A stretch of 64,000 bases of DNA from JALEFZ01 sp039820545 (GTDB taxonomy: Bacteria > Bacteroidota > Bacteroidia > J057): NCBI GenBank assembly GCA_039820545.1, contig JBCBPW010000035.1, forward strand, positions 1 to 64,000, written 5' to 3'. The notes below the pieces were generated by a model, which saw only the letters and a list, made by a program, of their open reading frames with translations, was not told the origin of the DNA and ran no database searches. This document shows positions 34,723-43,305 of the stretch, piece by piece. Within the stretch, counting starts at the first letter, position 1. The number at the start of each line of letters is the position of its first letter. A program made the position numbers and the translations under genes.

Positions 34723-36219
34723 ATGCGTCACCTCATCTTCCTCTTGGCTTTACCTTTCTGGTTTCTCTCCTCCAAGCAAGCCTTGGGTCAGACCACCCTG
34801 TGGGATACCCTCCCTTTTAAGCTGAACTCACAACCTCGTACCTTCCTAGAAGATAAGCAAACAGACAAACTGTGGATTGCAGGTAACTTTTTCATTATCG
34901 ACGGCGCACGCGAACACGGGGTCATGATCTATGATGGACAGAACTATGAGCTGCCTTTCCAAGGGCAAAAGTTTATACAAACACCTGTCTCGAGCTTCAT
35001 GTATCACGGTGAGGTTTACATTGGAGGTTTTTCGGGTCTTGTCAAAGTCGTAGATACGCAGTTGGTATGGATAGATACAACAGCCATAGTCTATGGCGCG
35101 ACTTATGATCAAGCCAGAGATCGAATGCTCATCTATGGACAGTTTAGCCAATTTGGGGGGGTGNNNNNNNNNNNNNNNNNNNNNNNNNNNNNNNNNNNNN
35201 NNNNNNNNNNNNNNNNNNNNNNNNNNNNNNNNNNNNNNNNNNNNNNNNNNNNNNNNNNNNNNCAGTTTAGCCAATTTGGGGGGGTGTCTACAGCAGGTGT
35301 AGCTGTGTGGGATGGACAGGCTGTCTCGGGGTTTTATGGAATCGATTCCCTCATAGATGGAGGAGATCAGATCTTTGATGTTGAGATCTACAAGGATCAG
35401 TTTTATGTCGGAGGGAATATCAATCGCAACACCTTATTACAAGAGTTCATGCGATGGGATGGAAGCAAATGGACAGATGTAGGTGGAGGTATTCCTACAG
35501 CAAGCTTTGGAGCCGTCGCAGATCTACAAATCTATCAAGAAGACCTCTATGTAGCAGGAAACTTTGCCACTTCTACAGGGGCACCAGGAGATGCCATTGC
35601 GAAGTGGGATGGGAACCAGTGGCATGAAGTAGGGGGAGGGATAGGGCCAGGAATAGACGGAGGCGCACTCGTCAGGGAAATGTTGATCTATAAAGACCAA
35701 TTATGGGTACTCGGAGTATTTGATCTCGTGGGAGGATTGCCCATCAGTAAGATCGCGCGATGGGACGGAGAAAGCTGGTGTGGCATAGGGACAAACATCG
35801 AAGGGGGACTATCCACGATGGGTCTCTATAGAGACACCCTATACATAGGAGGGAAAATATGGTCTATGGACGGAGACAGCAGCTTCTCTGATGTCGCACA
35901 GCTCCTCGATCCTACCTATGCCGATACCTGTACGGAGGCGCAGACTACCGTATCCATACGAGAAAAGCCCTCTCAGGATATACGCATCTATCCCACGCCC
36001 GCGCAGGGTATCTTGAAAATCCAATGGGGAGACCATCAGATAAAGCAAATGAACATTATAGATTTTCAGGGTCGATCCATATGGAGCAAAAAGCTCCATC
36101 CTTTGGCACCCCATCAACTCACATTAACGACTCATACATGGCAAGAAGGAGTATACATCCTTCAGGTTATGACAGAGGAAGGATCTTTTACACAAAAATT
36201 CATGGTCACTGTCGATTGA
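34723..36219 (+). CDS. Secreted T9SS-sorted propeller-like protein, copy 1 (contains an assembly gap)
   Basis: Signal peptide at 1-23 (ending LGQ), a repetitive body of 'W(D/I)G' blades ('VAVWDGQAVSGFYGI', 'FMRWDGSKWTDVGGG', 'IAKWDGNQWHEVGGG', 'IARWDGESWCGIG', a beta-propeller pattern) and a type A T9SS sorting tail ('IRIYPTPAQGILKIQWG' ... 'WQEGVYILQV'). Inside lie 99 Ns, flanked on both sides by the same 24 bases. Overlapping them removes 123 bp (41 codons), keeps the frame and gives 457 residues, as in the neighbouring copy (448). The sorting tail resembles that of the upstream frameshifted gene, not that of copy 2. Confidence 0.8.
   Translation: MRHLIFLLALPFWFLSSKQALGQTTLWDTLPFKLNSQPRTFLEDKQTDKLWIAGNFFIIDGAREHGVMIYDGQNYELPFQGQKFIQTPVSSFMYHGEVYIGGFSGLVKVVDTQLVWIDTTAIVYGATYDQARDRMLIYGQFSQFGGVXXXXXXXXXXXXXXXXXXXXXXXXXXXXXXXXXQFSQFGGVSTAGVAVWDGQAVSGFYGIDSLIDGGDQIFDVEIYKDQFYVGGNINRNTLLQEFMRWDGSKWTDVGGGIPTASFGAVADLQIYQEDLYVAGNFATSTGAPGDAIAKWDGNQWHEVGGGIGPGIDGGALVREMLIYKDQLWVLGVFDLVGGLPISKIARWDGESWCGIGTNIEGGLSTMGLYRDTLYIGGKIWSMDGDSSFSDVAQLLDPTYADTCTEAQTTVSIREKPSQDIRIYPTPAQGILKIQWGDHQIKQMNIIDFQGRSIWSKKLHPLAPHQLTLTTHTWQEGVYILQVMTEEGSFTQKFMVTVD
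35140..35286. other. Assembly gap (99 Ns, 35164-35262) with identical 24-base flanks
   Basis: Bases 35140-35163 and 35263-35286 are the same sequence (CAGTTTAGCCAATTTGGGGG plus GGTG). The paralogous gene downstream has this sequence only once, with no insert. The gap is therefore probably an artefact of two contig ends that overlap rather than missing sequence. Confidence 0.85.
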
Positions 36220-36250
36220 CTTTCAAGCTTATATTCTTAATCTATCCCCT

Positions 36251-37597
36251 ATGCGATACCTTTTTACCTTATGCTCTCTCTGTCTGCTGATACAAAGTGT
36301 CCCAGCCCAGACCACCCTTTGGGATACGCTCCCTTTTAAGCTGAACTCACAACCTCGTACCTTCCTAGAAGATAAGCAAACAGACAAGCTATGGATTGCA
36401 GGTAACTTTTTCATCATCGATGGCGCACGCGAACACGGGGTCATGATCTATGATGGACAGAACTATGAGCTGCCTTTCCAAGGACAAAAGTTTCTGAATA
36501 CACCTTTGGCTAGCTTCAAGTACAAGGGGAATATTTACATAGGGGGAGGACGAGGCCTTGTCCAAATAGTAGATACACAACTCATCTGGATAGATACAAC
36601 AGCTATAGTCTATGGCGCGACTTATGATCAAGCCAGAGATCGAATGCTCATCTATGGACAGTTTAGCCAATTTGGGGGGGTGTCTACAGCAGGTGTAGCT
36701 GTGTGGGATGGACAGGCTGTCTCGGGGTTTTATGGGATCGACTCCCTCATAGATGGAGGAGATCAGATCTTTGATGTTGAGATCTATCAAGATCAGTTTT
36801 ATGTCGGAGGAAATATCAATCGCAACACCCTCTTACAAGAGTTTATGCGATGGGATGGAAGCAAATGGACAGATGTAGGCGGAGGCATTCCCACAGCAAG
36901 CTTTGGGGCCGTCGCAGATCTACAAATCTATCAAGGAGACCTCTATGTAGCAGGAAACTTTGCCACTTCTACAGGGGCGCCAGGAGACGCCATTGCCAGA
37001 TGGGATGGGAATCAGTGGCATGAAGTAGGGGGAGGGATAGGGCCAGGAATAGACGGAGGCGCACTCGTCAGAGAAATGATGATCTATAAAGACGAGCTTT
37101 GGGTAATTGGGGTATTCGATCTCGTGGGAGGATTGCCCATCAGTCAGATCGCGCGATGGGACGGAGAAAGCTGGTGTGGCATAGGGACAAATATCGAAGG
37201 GGGACTATCCACGATGGGAATCTATAGAGACACCCTATACATAGGGGGAAAAATATGGTCTATGGACGGAGACAGCAGCTTCTCTGATGTCGCACAGCTC
37301 CTCGATCCTACCTATGCCGATACCTGTACGGAGGCACAGACTACCGTATCCATCATAGAAAAACCCTCTCAGGATATACGCATCTATCCCACGCCAGGAT
37401 CAGATCAGTTATCTTTTGCTTATCCAAAAGAACTACGTATACAGAAAATAGAAGTCATGGATGCAAAAGGCCAAAATATGGTCTCTCAGCCTATGCTATC
37501 AACCATTTATACAGCTTCTTGGCCACGAGGGATCTACCTCGTAAAAATCTATTTCAACAATCATAGAACATGGACAGACAAATGGATCAAGTATTAA
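36251..37597 (+). CDS. Secreted T9SS-sorted propeller-like protein, copy 2
   Basis: A tandem paralogue, 31 bp after copy 1. Signal peptide at 1-18 (ending PAQ), then a body almost identical to copy 1 in both protein and DNA, except for a divergent patch at residues 80-110 ('FLNTPLASFKYKGNIYIGGGRG' versus copy 1). After the shared 'IRIYPTP' the sorting tail is unrelated ('GSDQLSFAYPKELRIQKIEVMD' ... 'WPRGIYLVKI'). Near-identity with sharp edges points to gene conversion. Function unknown; a surface protein secreted by T9SS. Confidence 0.85.
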   Translation: MRYLFTLCSLCLLIQSVPAQTTLWDTLPFKLNSQPRTFLEDKQTDKLWIAGNFFIIDGAREHGVMIYDGQNYELPFQGQKFLNTPLASFKYKGNIYIGGGRGLVQIVDTQLIWIDTTAIVYGATYDQARDRMLIYGQFSQFGGVSTAGVAVWDGQAVSGFYGIDSLIDGGDQIFDVEIYQDQFYVGGNINRNTLLQEFMRWDGSKWTDVGGGIPTASFGAVADLQIYQGDLYVAGNFATSTGAPGDAIARWDGNQWHEVGGGIGPGIDGGALVREMMIYKDELWVIGVFDLVGGLPISQIARWDGESWCGIGTNIEGGLSTMGIYRDTLYIGGKIWSMDGDSSFSDVAQLLDPTYADTCTEAQTTVSIIEKPSQDIRIYPTPGSDQLSFAYPKELRIQKIEVMDAKGQNMVSQPMLSTIYTASWPRGIYLVKIYFNNHRTWTDKWIKY

Positions 37598-37661
37598 GGG
37601 AGATCTCATCTACTATCCGCTACACGAATCCCCATTTTTCCTTTTATTGAAGCATCCGCTA

Positions 37662-39956
37662 ATGATCCTTATGATGCTAAAGACGCTTGCTCCATTCACT
37701 TTTCTATTTCTTCTTTCATTCTCCTACGCCCAAAATAACTTCTCCTACATAGGTCGAGTCCTGGAAGGAGGCAGCCAGCGACCTCTCCAAGGGGTCATCG
37801 CTTCTATCGAAGCCCTAGGGATCACAGATACCACAGACGCCGAAGGGATATTTAGATTCGACAGACTGGCAAAAGGAAGACAAGAAATCCGTTTGGAACT
37901 CAAAGGCTATCGCGTCCTGACTCAAGGAATCACCATTGATGGGAGAAGTCGATACCTCCACAATTTTTTCCTCGAAATACTGAGATTCTCTTTGCCAGAA
38001 CCTGTCTCGATCGCGTCCTCTCGCAACCTTGACCTTCGATCACCTACAATAGATGTCTATACTAATGATCAACATATATTTGAACGCGCCCCACGATCCA
38101 GCGCAGAATCCCTGATGGGGACACATGGAGTCTTTGTAGCCAAAGCCGATCATGGAGGCGGGACTCCCATAGTACGTGGCCTGACAGGAAATCGAACGCT
38201 CCTGATGGTCGACGGCATCCGGATGAATCATTCCATCTACGCATCTGGTCTCATCCCTTTTTCCAACACCATAGATCCTTTTTCCATAGACAAAATCGAA
38301 GTGAGCAGAGGGTCAGGTTCTGTTGCCTATGGGTCTGATGCTTTGGGAGGCGTCATTCATTTTCACACAGAGGATCCTGAGTTTTCAGCAGAAAAACTTC
38401 AGCTCTCTACGCGCGCAGCTGTGAAGTATGGAGGGGCATACTGGGAAGAAGAAAGATACGATCAGGAGCGAACAGCCCGCGCAACATTTCAGATGTCTAC
38501 GCCCCGCGTGGCAACAATTTTGGGTGTCTCTTTCAAAAATTTTGGCGAATTGATAGCTGGGGAAGGACTTGGTCCACAAGCTCCTTCAGCTTATCAAGAG
38601 CAGGATATTGACTTCAAAACGAAGTTCAAACTCAACAAACATCAAGTTACGTTTGCTTGGCAGCAAGTGGTCCAGGATAGCGTCGGAAGCTACGAACAAG
38701 TCAGCCAGCTTCAGCAATTCGATATCTTCCAAGCAGATCCTCGGATTCGTTTGCTGACGTATGTGCGTTACCGCTTTCAAGCAGATAGACCTTGGCTTCA
38801 ATCCTTGACGGTTACACCTGCCTTTCAGAGGTCAACCGAGGAAAGGGATCAGATGCAGCGCGGCGTAAATATCATGCTCCATGAGCGAGAGGAGGTACAA
38901 ACGCAATCGCTCACACTGGAAGCCACTGCCCATCCTCATGAAAAATGGAACATCCGAAATGGGGCAGAAATCTACTATGATGTGGTATTTAGCGAGGCAG
39001 ATGAAGTGAAGGCGAATGGCGACAGCACCTTGCTGCCAGGACGCTATCCCGATGGCGCGACGATGTGGAATCTGGGTCTATTCTCCTTGCATCAATATAC
39101 AGCAGGCAAGTGGCAATTTCATGGAGGGCTGAGGTACAACCGTGTGCGCATCGAGGCCTTTGACCCACTCTTTGGCACGCTCTCTCTCCCAGCAGATGCC
39201 TGGGTCGGAAACCTCCGTTCCAGCCTTGAGCTTTCGTCTGATCAGTTTCTTTCGCTCTCTGTACATACAGGCTTTCGTACGCCCAATATTGCCGATTGGA
39301 CCCGCATAAGCCCTTCTGACTTAGGGATAGCAATCCCCAACGAGCAACTCAGGCCTGAGCGGAGCACAACAGCCGAGTTGGGCTATCACGTGCAGAAAGA
39401 AAAGCTAAAGGTCAGCTTGAGCGCCTATTATACGGAGCTTGTGGATCTGATGGATCGTGTACCTACGACCTTTCAGGGAAGTGATAGCCTCATGGGGCAG
39501 CCTGTCTTTACACAGTCCAATGTAGGCCAAGCATTGGTTGCAGGAATCGAAGCACAGGTGCAAGCCATCCTGAGTCCTCAACTCTCCCTTCACACGCAAT
39601 GGACTTATACATATGGGCAAACCGTAGAAGATCAGCCGCAGCCCTTGCGCAGGGTTCCTCCTCTTTTTGGGAAGGTGAACCTGAGGTATCAGCTTCAGGC
39701 ATTTTATTTTGTAGGCGAGGTGATGGCAGCGGGTGCGCAAACGCGACTTTCGGAAACAGACATTCGTGACCCACGCATATCAGACGGAGGCACTCCAGCT
39801 TGGACCATTCTCAATGCTTATCTAGGTTACGAATTCGAGCCTTTTACACTGGCACTCCGTGCCGAAAACATCACCAATCAAGCCTATCGCTATCACGGAT
39901 CAAGCGTGGATGGATACGGTCGTAGTGTCTGGTTGACGGTTCAATTTGACCTGTAG
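37662..39956 (+). CDS. TonB-dependent outer-membrane receptor
   Basis: The start taken is the ATG at 37662, since a codon further upstream that keeps the frame open is TTG. Signal peptide (ending SYAQ), then a CarboxypepD_reg-like domain at about 28-105 ('YIGRVLEGGSQRPLQGVIASIEAL' in part), the plug ('SLMGTHGVFVAKADHGGGTPIVRGLTG', 'LLMVDGIRMN', 'IEVSRGSGSVAYGSDALGGVI') and a 22-strand-type barrel ending '...GRSVWLTVQFDL' with a terminal aromatic-rich strand. The plug resembles those of haem/haemoglobin-type receptors, but the ligand is not certain. It follows the two T9SS genes on the same strand. Confidence 0.92.
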   Translation: MILMMLKTLAPFTFLFLLSFSYAQNNFSYIGRVLEGGSQRPLQGVIASIEALGITDTTDAEGIFRFDRLAKGRQEIRLELKGYRVLTQGITIDGRSRYLHNFFLEILRFSLPEPVSIASSRNLDLRSPTIDVYTNDQHIFERAPRSSAESLMGTHGVFVAKADHGGGTPIVRGLTGNRTLLMVDGIRMNHSIYASGLIPFSNTIDPFSIDKIEVSRGSGSVAYGSDALGGVIHFHTEDPEFSAEKLQLSTRAAVKYGGAYWEEERYDQERTARATFQMSTPRVATILGVSFKNFGELIAGEGLGPQAPSAYQEQDIDFKTKFKLNKHQVTFAWQQVVQDSVGSYEQVSQLQQFDIFQADPRIRLLTYVRYRFQADRPWLQSLTVTPAFQRSTEERDQMQRGVNIMLHEREEVQTQSLTLEATAHPHEKWNIRNGAEIYYDVVFSEADEVKANGDSTLLPGRYPDGATMWNLGLFSLHQYTAGKWQFHGGLRYNRVRIEAFDPLFGTLSLPADAWVGNLRSSLELSSDQFLSLSVHTGFRTPNIADWTRISPSDLGIAIPNEQLRPERSTTAELGYHVQKEKLKVSLSAYYTELVDLMDRVPTTFQGSDSLMGQPVFTQSNVGQALVAGIEAQVQAILSPQLSLHTQWTYTYGQTVEDQPQPLRRVPPLFGKVNLRYQLQAFYFVGEVMAAGAQTRLSETDIRDPRISDGGTPAWTILNAYLGYEFEPFTLALRAENITNQAYRYHGSSVDGYGRSVWLTVQFDL

Positions 39957-39957
39957 C

Positions 39958-39975
39958 CCCACGCTAAGGCGTGGG
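39958..39975. terminator. Hairpin between convergent genes, with a degenerate second copy
   Basis: CCCACGC-TAAG-GCGTGGG is a perfect 7-bp stem right after the receptor stop codon. A related, weaker CTTAAGC-TAAG-GCTTGGG follows at 39993-40010. Both lie between the convergent receptor and glycosylase genes and could end both transcripts, though no T-run follows. Confidence 0.45.
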
Positions 39976-40018
39976 TAAAACTTACGACAAAACTTAAGCT
40001 AAGGCTTGGGCAAGAACA

Positions 40019-40609
40019 TCATCCGGCCAATACCTCCCAAACTTTCGCCCGAATCGCAGGTACTACTTCAGATTCAAACCAGGGATTTTTTCGCTGCCAC
40101 ATGATGTTGCGAGGAGAGGGATGAACGAGGGGAATGAAACCTTTCTCGACATAGCTATGCCAATATTTGACTGTCTCTGCGAGGGTTTTCTTGCGGGTTT
40201 TTCCGAGGTGGTATTTGATGGCGTATTGGCCGATGGTAAGGGTGAGCTGGATCTGTGGGAGTTGAGATAATAACTTTTCTTGCCAAAGTTCGGCACACTC
40301 AGGACGTGGCGGCAGGTCTCCTCTTTCCCCTTTACCTGGATAGCAAAAACCCATCGGAATGATTGCAATCTGACTGTCATCATAGAAGGTATCCTTATCC
40401 ATATCTAGCCAGCTACGTAGCCGTTCCCCGCTTGGATCATTCCATGGAACACCTGTAGCGTGTACGCGAGCCCCAGGCGCCTGCCCTGCGATGATGATGC
40501 GCGCTGAGGCCTGAGCGGCTAATACAGGTCGTGGGCCTAGCGGTAAATGCGCTTCACAATATCTACACGCACGAATTTCTTTTAAAAGAGAAGGTAAATC
40601 AGCGGTCAT
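40019..40609 (-). CDS. Uracil-DNA glycosylase family protein
   Basis: A 196-residue protein of the UDG superfamily. The water-activating motif region is 'IIIAGQAPGARVHATGVPWNDPSGERLR', in which 'GQAPG' and 'PWNDPSGERLR' are characteristic of the conserved bacterial family, and the second motif is 'HPSPRN' near residue 163. Cys pair 'CRYC' at 14-17 and a later Cys in 'RPEC' recall the Fe-S cysteines of family 4/5 enzymes, though only three are present, so a cluster is doubtful. It probably removes uracil or another damaged base. The start codon is the last ATG of an (AAAAATG) tandem repeat. Confidence 0.85.
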   Translation of the reverse strand: MTADLPSLLKEIRACRYCEAHLPLGPRPVLAAQASARIIIAGQAPGARVHATGVPWNDPSGERLRSWLDMDKDTFYDDSQIAIIPMGFCYPGKGERGDLPPRPECAELWQEKLLSQLPQIQLTLTIGQYAIKYHLGKTRKKTLAETVKYWHSYVEKGFIPLVHPSPRNIMWQRKNPWFESEVVPAIRAKVWEVLAG

Positions 40610-40662
40610 TTTTCATTTTTCATTTTTCATTTTTCATTTTTCATTTTTCATTTTTCAAGGTG
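40607..40662 (-). repeat. (AAAAATG) x 8 tandem repeat covering the glycosylase start codon
   Basis: Eight exact heptamers. On the minus strand each unit ends in ATG; the last of these is the glycosylase start. Because the unit is 7 bases, the other ATGs lie in different frames; the two units nearest the gene open tiny frames that stop within six codons. The tract also makes an A-rich leader, which favours translation in Bacteroidota. Confidence 0.9.
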
Positions 40663-40753
40663 TACCTGACGCACCAGTATAAGTTTCATGAAGAATGTTC
40701 CATGAAATATGATTTTGATTTCTGAACAATAATCTATGAGAAATGAACACTGT

Positions 40754-41215
40754 CTAGGGTATATCTGATCTACGCTTGGGCCAGTAGCTGTCGCCTTCAT
40801 CTTCGCGTAAGAACATATCTTTCATCCTTCCTGTGATACGCACGGCGACTCCTTTCTCTAGATCTTTCACGACAAAAGTGACTTCCCCATCCATGATTTG
40901 CTCCTGATTCACCCTTCTCACGATCTTATGACCGAGGGTAATACTCTTTTCGCCGATGCGGGTAATACGCGTCGTGATGTCTAGCAAGTCGCCCAAATTA
41001 GCGGGGGCGCTGTAGTTGAGGTTGACGTTTACCAATACAAACGCCAAACCCAGATCCATAAACATACCTGATTCAAAGAACCCCTCGAAGTGGTTCCACC
41101 TAGCTTCCTCCAGAAATTCCAAAAACTTGGCATTACTTACTTGGCCGTAAAGATCTAGCGTCCAGCTGCGGACCGTAATTTCAGTGTAGGATACCCTTGT
41201 GGTCAGGTCTGACAT
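40754..41215 (-). CDS. Acyl-CoA thioesterase (hotdog fold, 4HBT type)
   Basis: A 153-residue protein of the YbgC/4HBT type. The helix-start motif 'LDLYGQVSNAKFLEFLEEARW' at about 18-38 corresponds to the family's 'D..GHVNN..YL...E.AR', with the catalytic Asp kept but His replaced by Gln. Strands such as 'VLVNVNLNYSAPANLGDLLDITT' complete the hotdog. It probably hydrolyses acyl-CoA or hydroxybenzoyl-CoA thioesters. Single gene on the minus strand. Confidence 0.8.
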   Translation of the reverse strand: MSDLTTRVSYTEITVRSWTLDLYGQVSNAKFLEFLEEARWNHFEGFFESGMFMDLGLAFVLVNVNLNYSAPANLGDLLDITTRITRIGEKSITLGHKIVRRVNQEQIMDGEVTFVVKDLEKGVAVRITGRMKDMFLREDEGDSYWPKRRSDIP

Positions 41216-41376
41216 TATTCAGCATGGTTTAGTGGTGAAAAGCAACATTTGCTGCTCTTATGATGTGTCTCGGAAGGTAAAAACCAGGGATATATTGACA
41301 CAATCGCACCCATAAGGGTGCGATAACATATTCAAATAAATGAATTTCTTTGTAAAGTGGAAAAGATTCTTGCCGC

Positions 41377-42030
41377 TTACTCGTTATTCAAGCGCTTGAT
41401 GCGGTCGCGAATTCTTGCTGCCTCCTCATAATCCTCTGAGCTCAAAGCCTCATCCAGCTTTTTCTTCAGTTGGTTCAATGTGGCCTTGTCCGTTCCAGTT
41501 CCCAGAGAAGCTGGCTTAGGATCTTCTTCTTCTAGGGGGTCGCTACGCTCAATTTCAGCCAGAGAAAAATCAGCGTCTGTTTGATCATAATCATCTCCCG
41601 TTTCTCCCTCATCGTCTTCGATTACAATCCCTGCTTCTGCCAACACACTTTCATAGCTGTAGATCGGTGCTTTGAAACGCACCCCCAAAGCCACAGCGTC
41701 ACTAGGGCGACTGTCTATCTCGTGGATTTCACCATCCACTTCGAGAATTAAGCGCGCATAGAAAATCCCCTCATTGAGGTCATTGATGATGACTTCTAAA
41801 AGATTAATCTGAAAATGGCGGGCCAAATTGTAGATCAGATCGTGGGTCATCGGGCGATTGGTCTTGATGTTCTCAAGCTCCAGTGCGATTGCCTGCGCCT
41901 CTGCACCACCGATGATGATAGGCAATCTTCTTTTCCCTTCAATCTCTCGCAGGACAAGCGCATAGTGGCCGATCTGCGAATGGCTGGAAGACAGCCCAAT
42001 TATATCTAAACGAATCTTCTGCTGTTGCAC
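41377..42030 (-). CDS. Bifunctional nuclease family protein (DUF151/BFN) with UVR motif
   Basis: The start is GTG; no ATG lies in frame near it. Residues 1-135 form the BFN domain ('QIGHYALVLREIEGKRRLPIIIGGAEAQAIALELE' in part, 'RPMTHDLIYNL', 'RPSDAVALGVRF'), which in plants and some bacteria has RNase/DNase activity. An acidic linker follows. Residues 180-217 form a UVR coiled coil ('LKKKLDEALSSEDYEEAARIRDRIKRL'), the UvrB-UvrC type interaction motif. This BFN-UVR arrangement is standard in Bacteroidota. It may act in nucleic-acid metabolism or repair. Confidence 0.88.
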   Translation of the reverse strand: MQQQKIRLDIIGLSSSHSQIGHYALVLREIEGKRRLPIIIGGAEAQAIALELENIKTNRPMTHDLIYNLARHFQINLLEVIINDLNEGIFYARLILEVDGEIHEIDSRPSDAVALGVRFKAPIYSYESVLAEAGIVIEDDEGETGDDYDQTDADFSLAEIERSDPLEEEDPKPASLGTGTDKATLNQLKKKLDEALSSEDYEEAARIRDRIKRLNNE

Positions 42031-42256
42031 CTCTAAGGTATTTATCTGCTACTCAAGCCCAGAAATCAAGTGAATACATCTAATCAAAAATCAAGCCTCA
42101 TTGTTTGCAACATATGCTGAAAATGAGTGGATTCAGACGAGATTCATTCTCCTTTTTTTATTTCCTCTAATGATACCATTCAAAAATAACAGAAAATCGC
42201 AGATTACACAAAGACGTGTGCAAAATGCGATTTTCCTGATGGTTTATCTTATGTGC

Positions 42257-43219
42257 TTAGGCTGCTGCCTTCGCTTTTTTGATCTCTTCTAGCAACTGAG
42301 GTACGACATCAAAAAGGTCTCCTACGATCCCGAAGTCCGCAATTTTGAAAAAGGGTGCTTCAGGATCTTTGTTGATCACAATGATATTTTTAGAAGAGCT
42401 CACACCAGCCAAGTGCTGAATCGCACCTGAGATACCGATGGCGATGTAAAGATTAGGTGCAATCTGAATCCCCGTCTGTCCTACGTGCTCATGGTGAGGT
42501 CTCCATCCCATATCTGCTACGGGCTTGGAAGATGCTGTCGCTGCACCGAGTAGCCCTGCCAACTCTTCTACCATTCCCCAGTTTTCAGGACCCTTCATGC
42601 CACGACCTGCTGATACGACTGTCTCTGCTTCTGTGAGAGAAATTCCAGAAGAGGCCTTGATAATTTCTTTGGCTACGACCCCCAAGTCATGGTTTGCCGC
42701 CACATCAAAAGCCACAACTTCTGCAGATGAAGGATGCGCTTCGACCTTGTATGCATTGGTCTTGACTGTCACGACGATGCGCTCCTTGGGTGCTTTCACG
42801 TCTTGCACGCCTTTGCCAGAGTAGGCCATGCGCTTACCTGAAAAGTGATCCTCAGGATTGGGCAGTGTCACCATCCCTGAAAGCGGGGAAGCATCCAGCT
42901 TTACAGCTACACGAGGGGAGATCGCGCGGCCATTGTAGGTCTGTGCCATCACAACAGCTTTTGCATCTACTTCCTGTGCTACTTTAGATACAGCCTGTGC
43001 AAAGGCTGCATTGATAAACGTGGATCCAGAAACATTGAATACCTTCGAAACGCCGTAGGTACCTAGCTTCTGAAGCTCATCGTCACTCACCTCGCCCACA
43101 GATACGGCAAATAATTCAGTTCCTAGAGATTGTGCCAAATCATAGGCATAAGTAGCTGCTTCTAATACAGCCTTTTTAAACACACCTTGGCTATTTTCAG
43201 CAAATAAGAGGACTGACAT
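42257..43219 (-). CDS. etfA: Electron transfer flavoprotein alpha subunit
   Basis: A 320-residue protein of the FixB/EtfA family. The C-terminal FAD-binding part shows 'VVSAGRGMKGPENW', 'ADMGWRPHHEHVGQTGIQIAPNLYIAIGISGAIQHLAGV' (in part) and 'INKDPEAPFFKIADFGIVGDL'. Together with EtfB it takes electrons from acyl-CoA and related dehydrogenases and passes them to ETF-quinone oxidoreductase in the membrane. It lies 86 bp downstream of etfB, in the usual two-gene operon. Confidence 0.96.
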   Translation of the reverse strand: MSVLLFAENSQGVFKKAVLEAATYAYDLAQSLGTELFAVSVGEVSDDELQKLGTYGVSKVFNVSGSTFINAAFAQAVSKVAQEVDAKAVVMAQTYNGRAISPRVAVKLDASPLSGMVTLPNPEDHFSGKRMAYSGKGVQDVKAPKERIVVTVKTNAYKVEAHPSSAEVVAFDVAANHDLGVVAKEIIKASSGISLTEAETVVSAGRGMKGPENWGMVEELAGLLGAATASSKPVADMGWRPHHEHVGQTGIQIAPNLYIAIGISGAIQHLAGVSSSKNIIVINKDPEAPFFKIADFGIVGDLFDVVPQLLEEIKKAKAAA

Positions 43220-43305
43220 ATGTTTATTATATTTTTATGCGTGTGAAATCTAGATGTAAAGAAAAATGACATCGTACACATAGAACAAAGCCTATGCGTT
43301 CTTGT

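Noticed and set aside
37647..37661. Start of the TonB receptor at TTG
   Set aside because: An ATG five codons downstream gives a complete signal peptide.
42101..42292. A 63-codon plus-strand open frame with a hydrophobic segment
   Set aside because: It overlaps the end of etfA on the opposite strand, with no convincing start signal.
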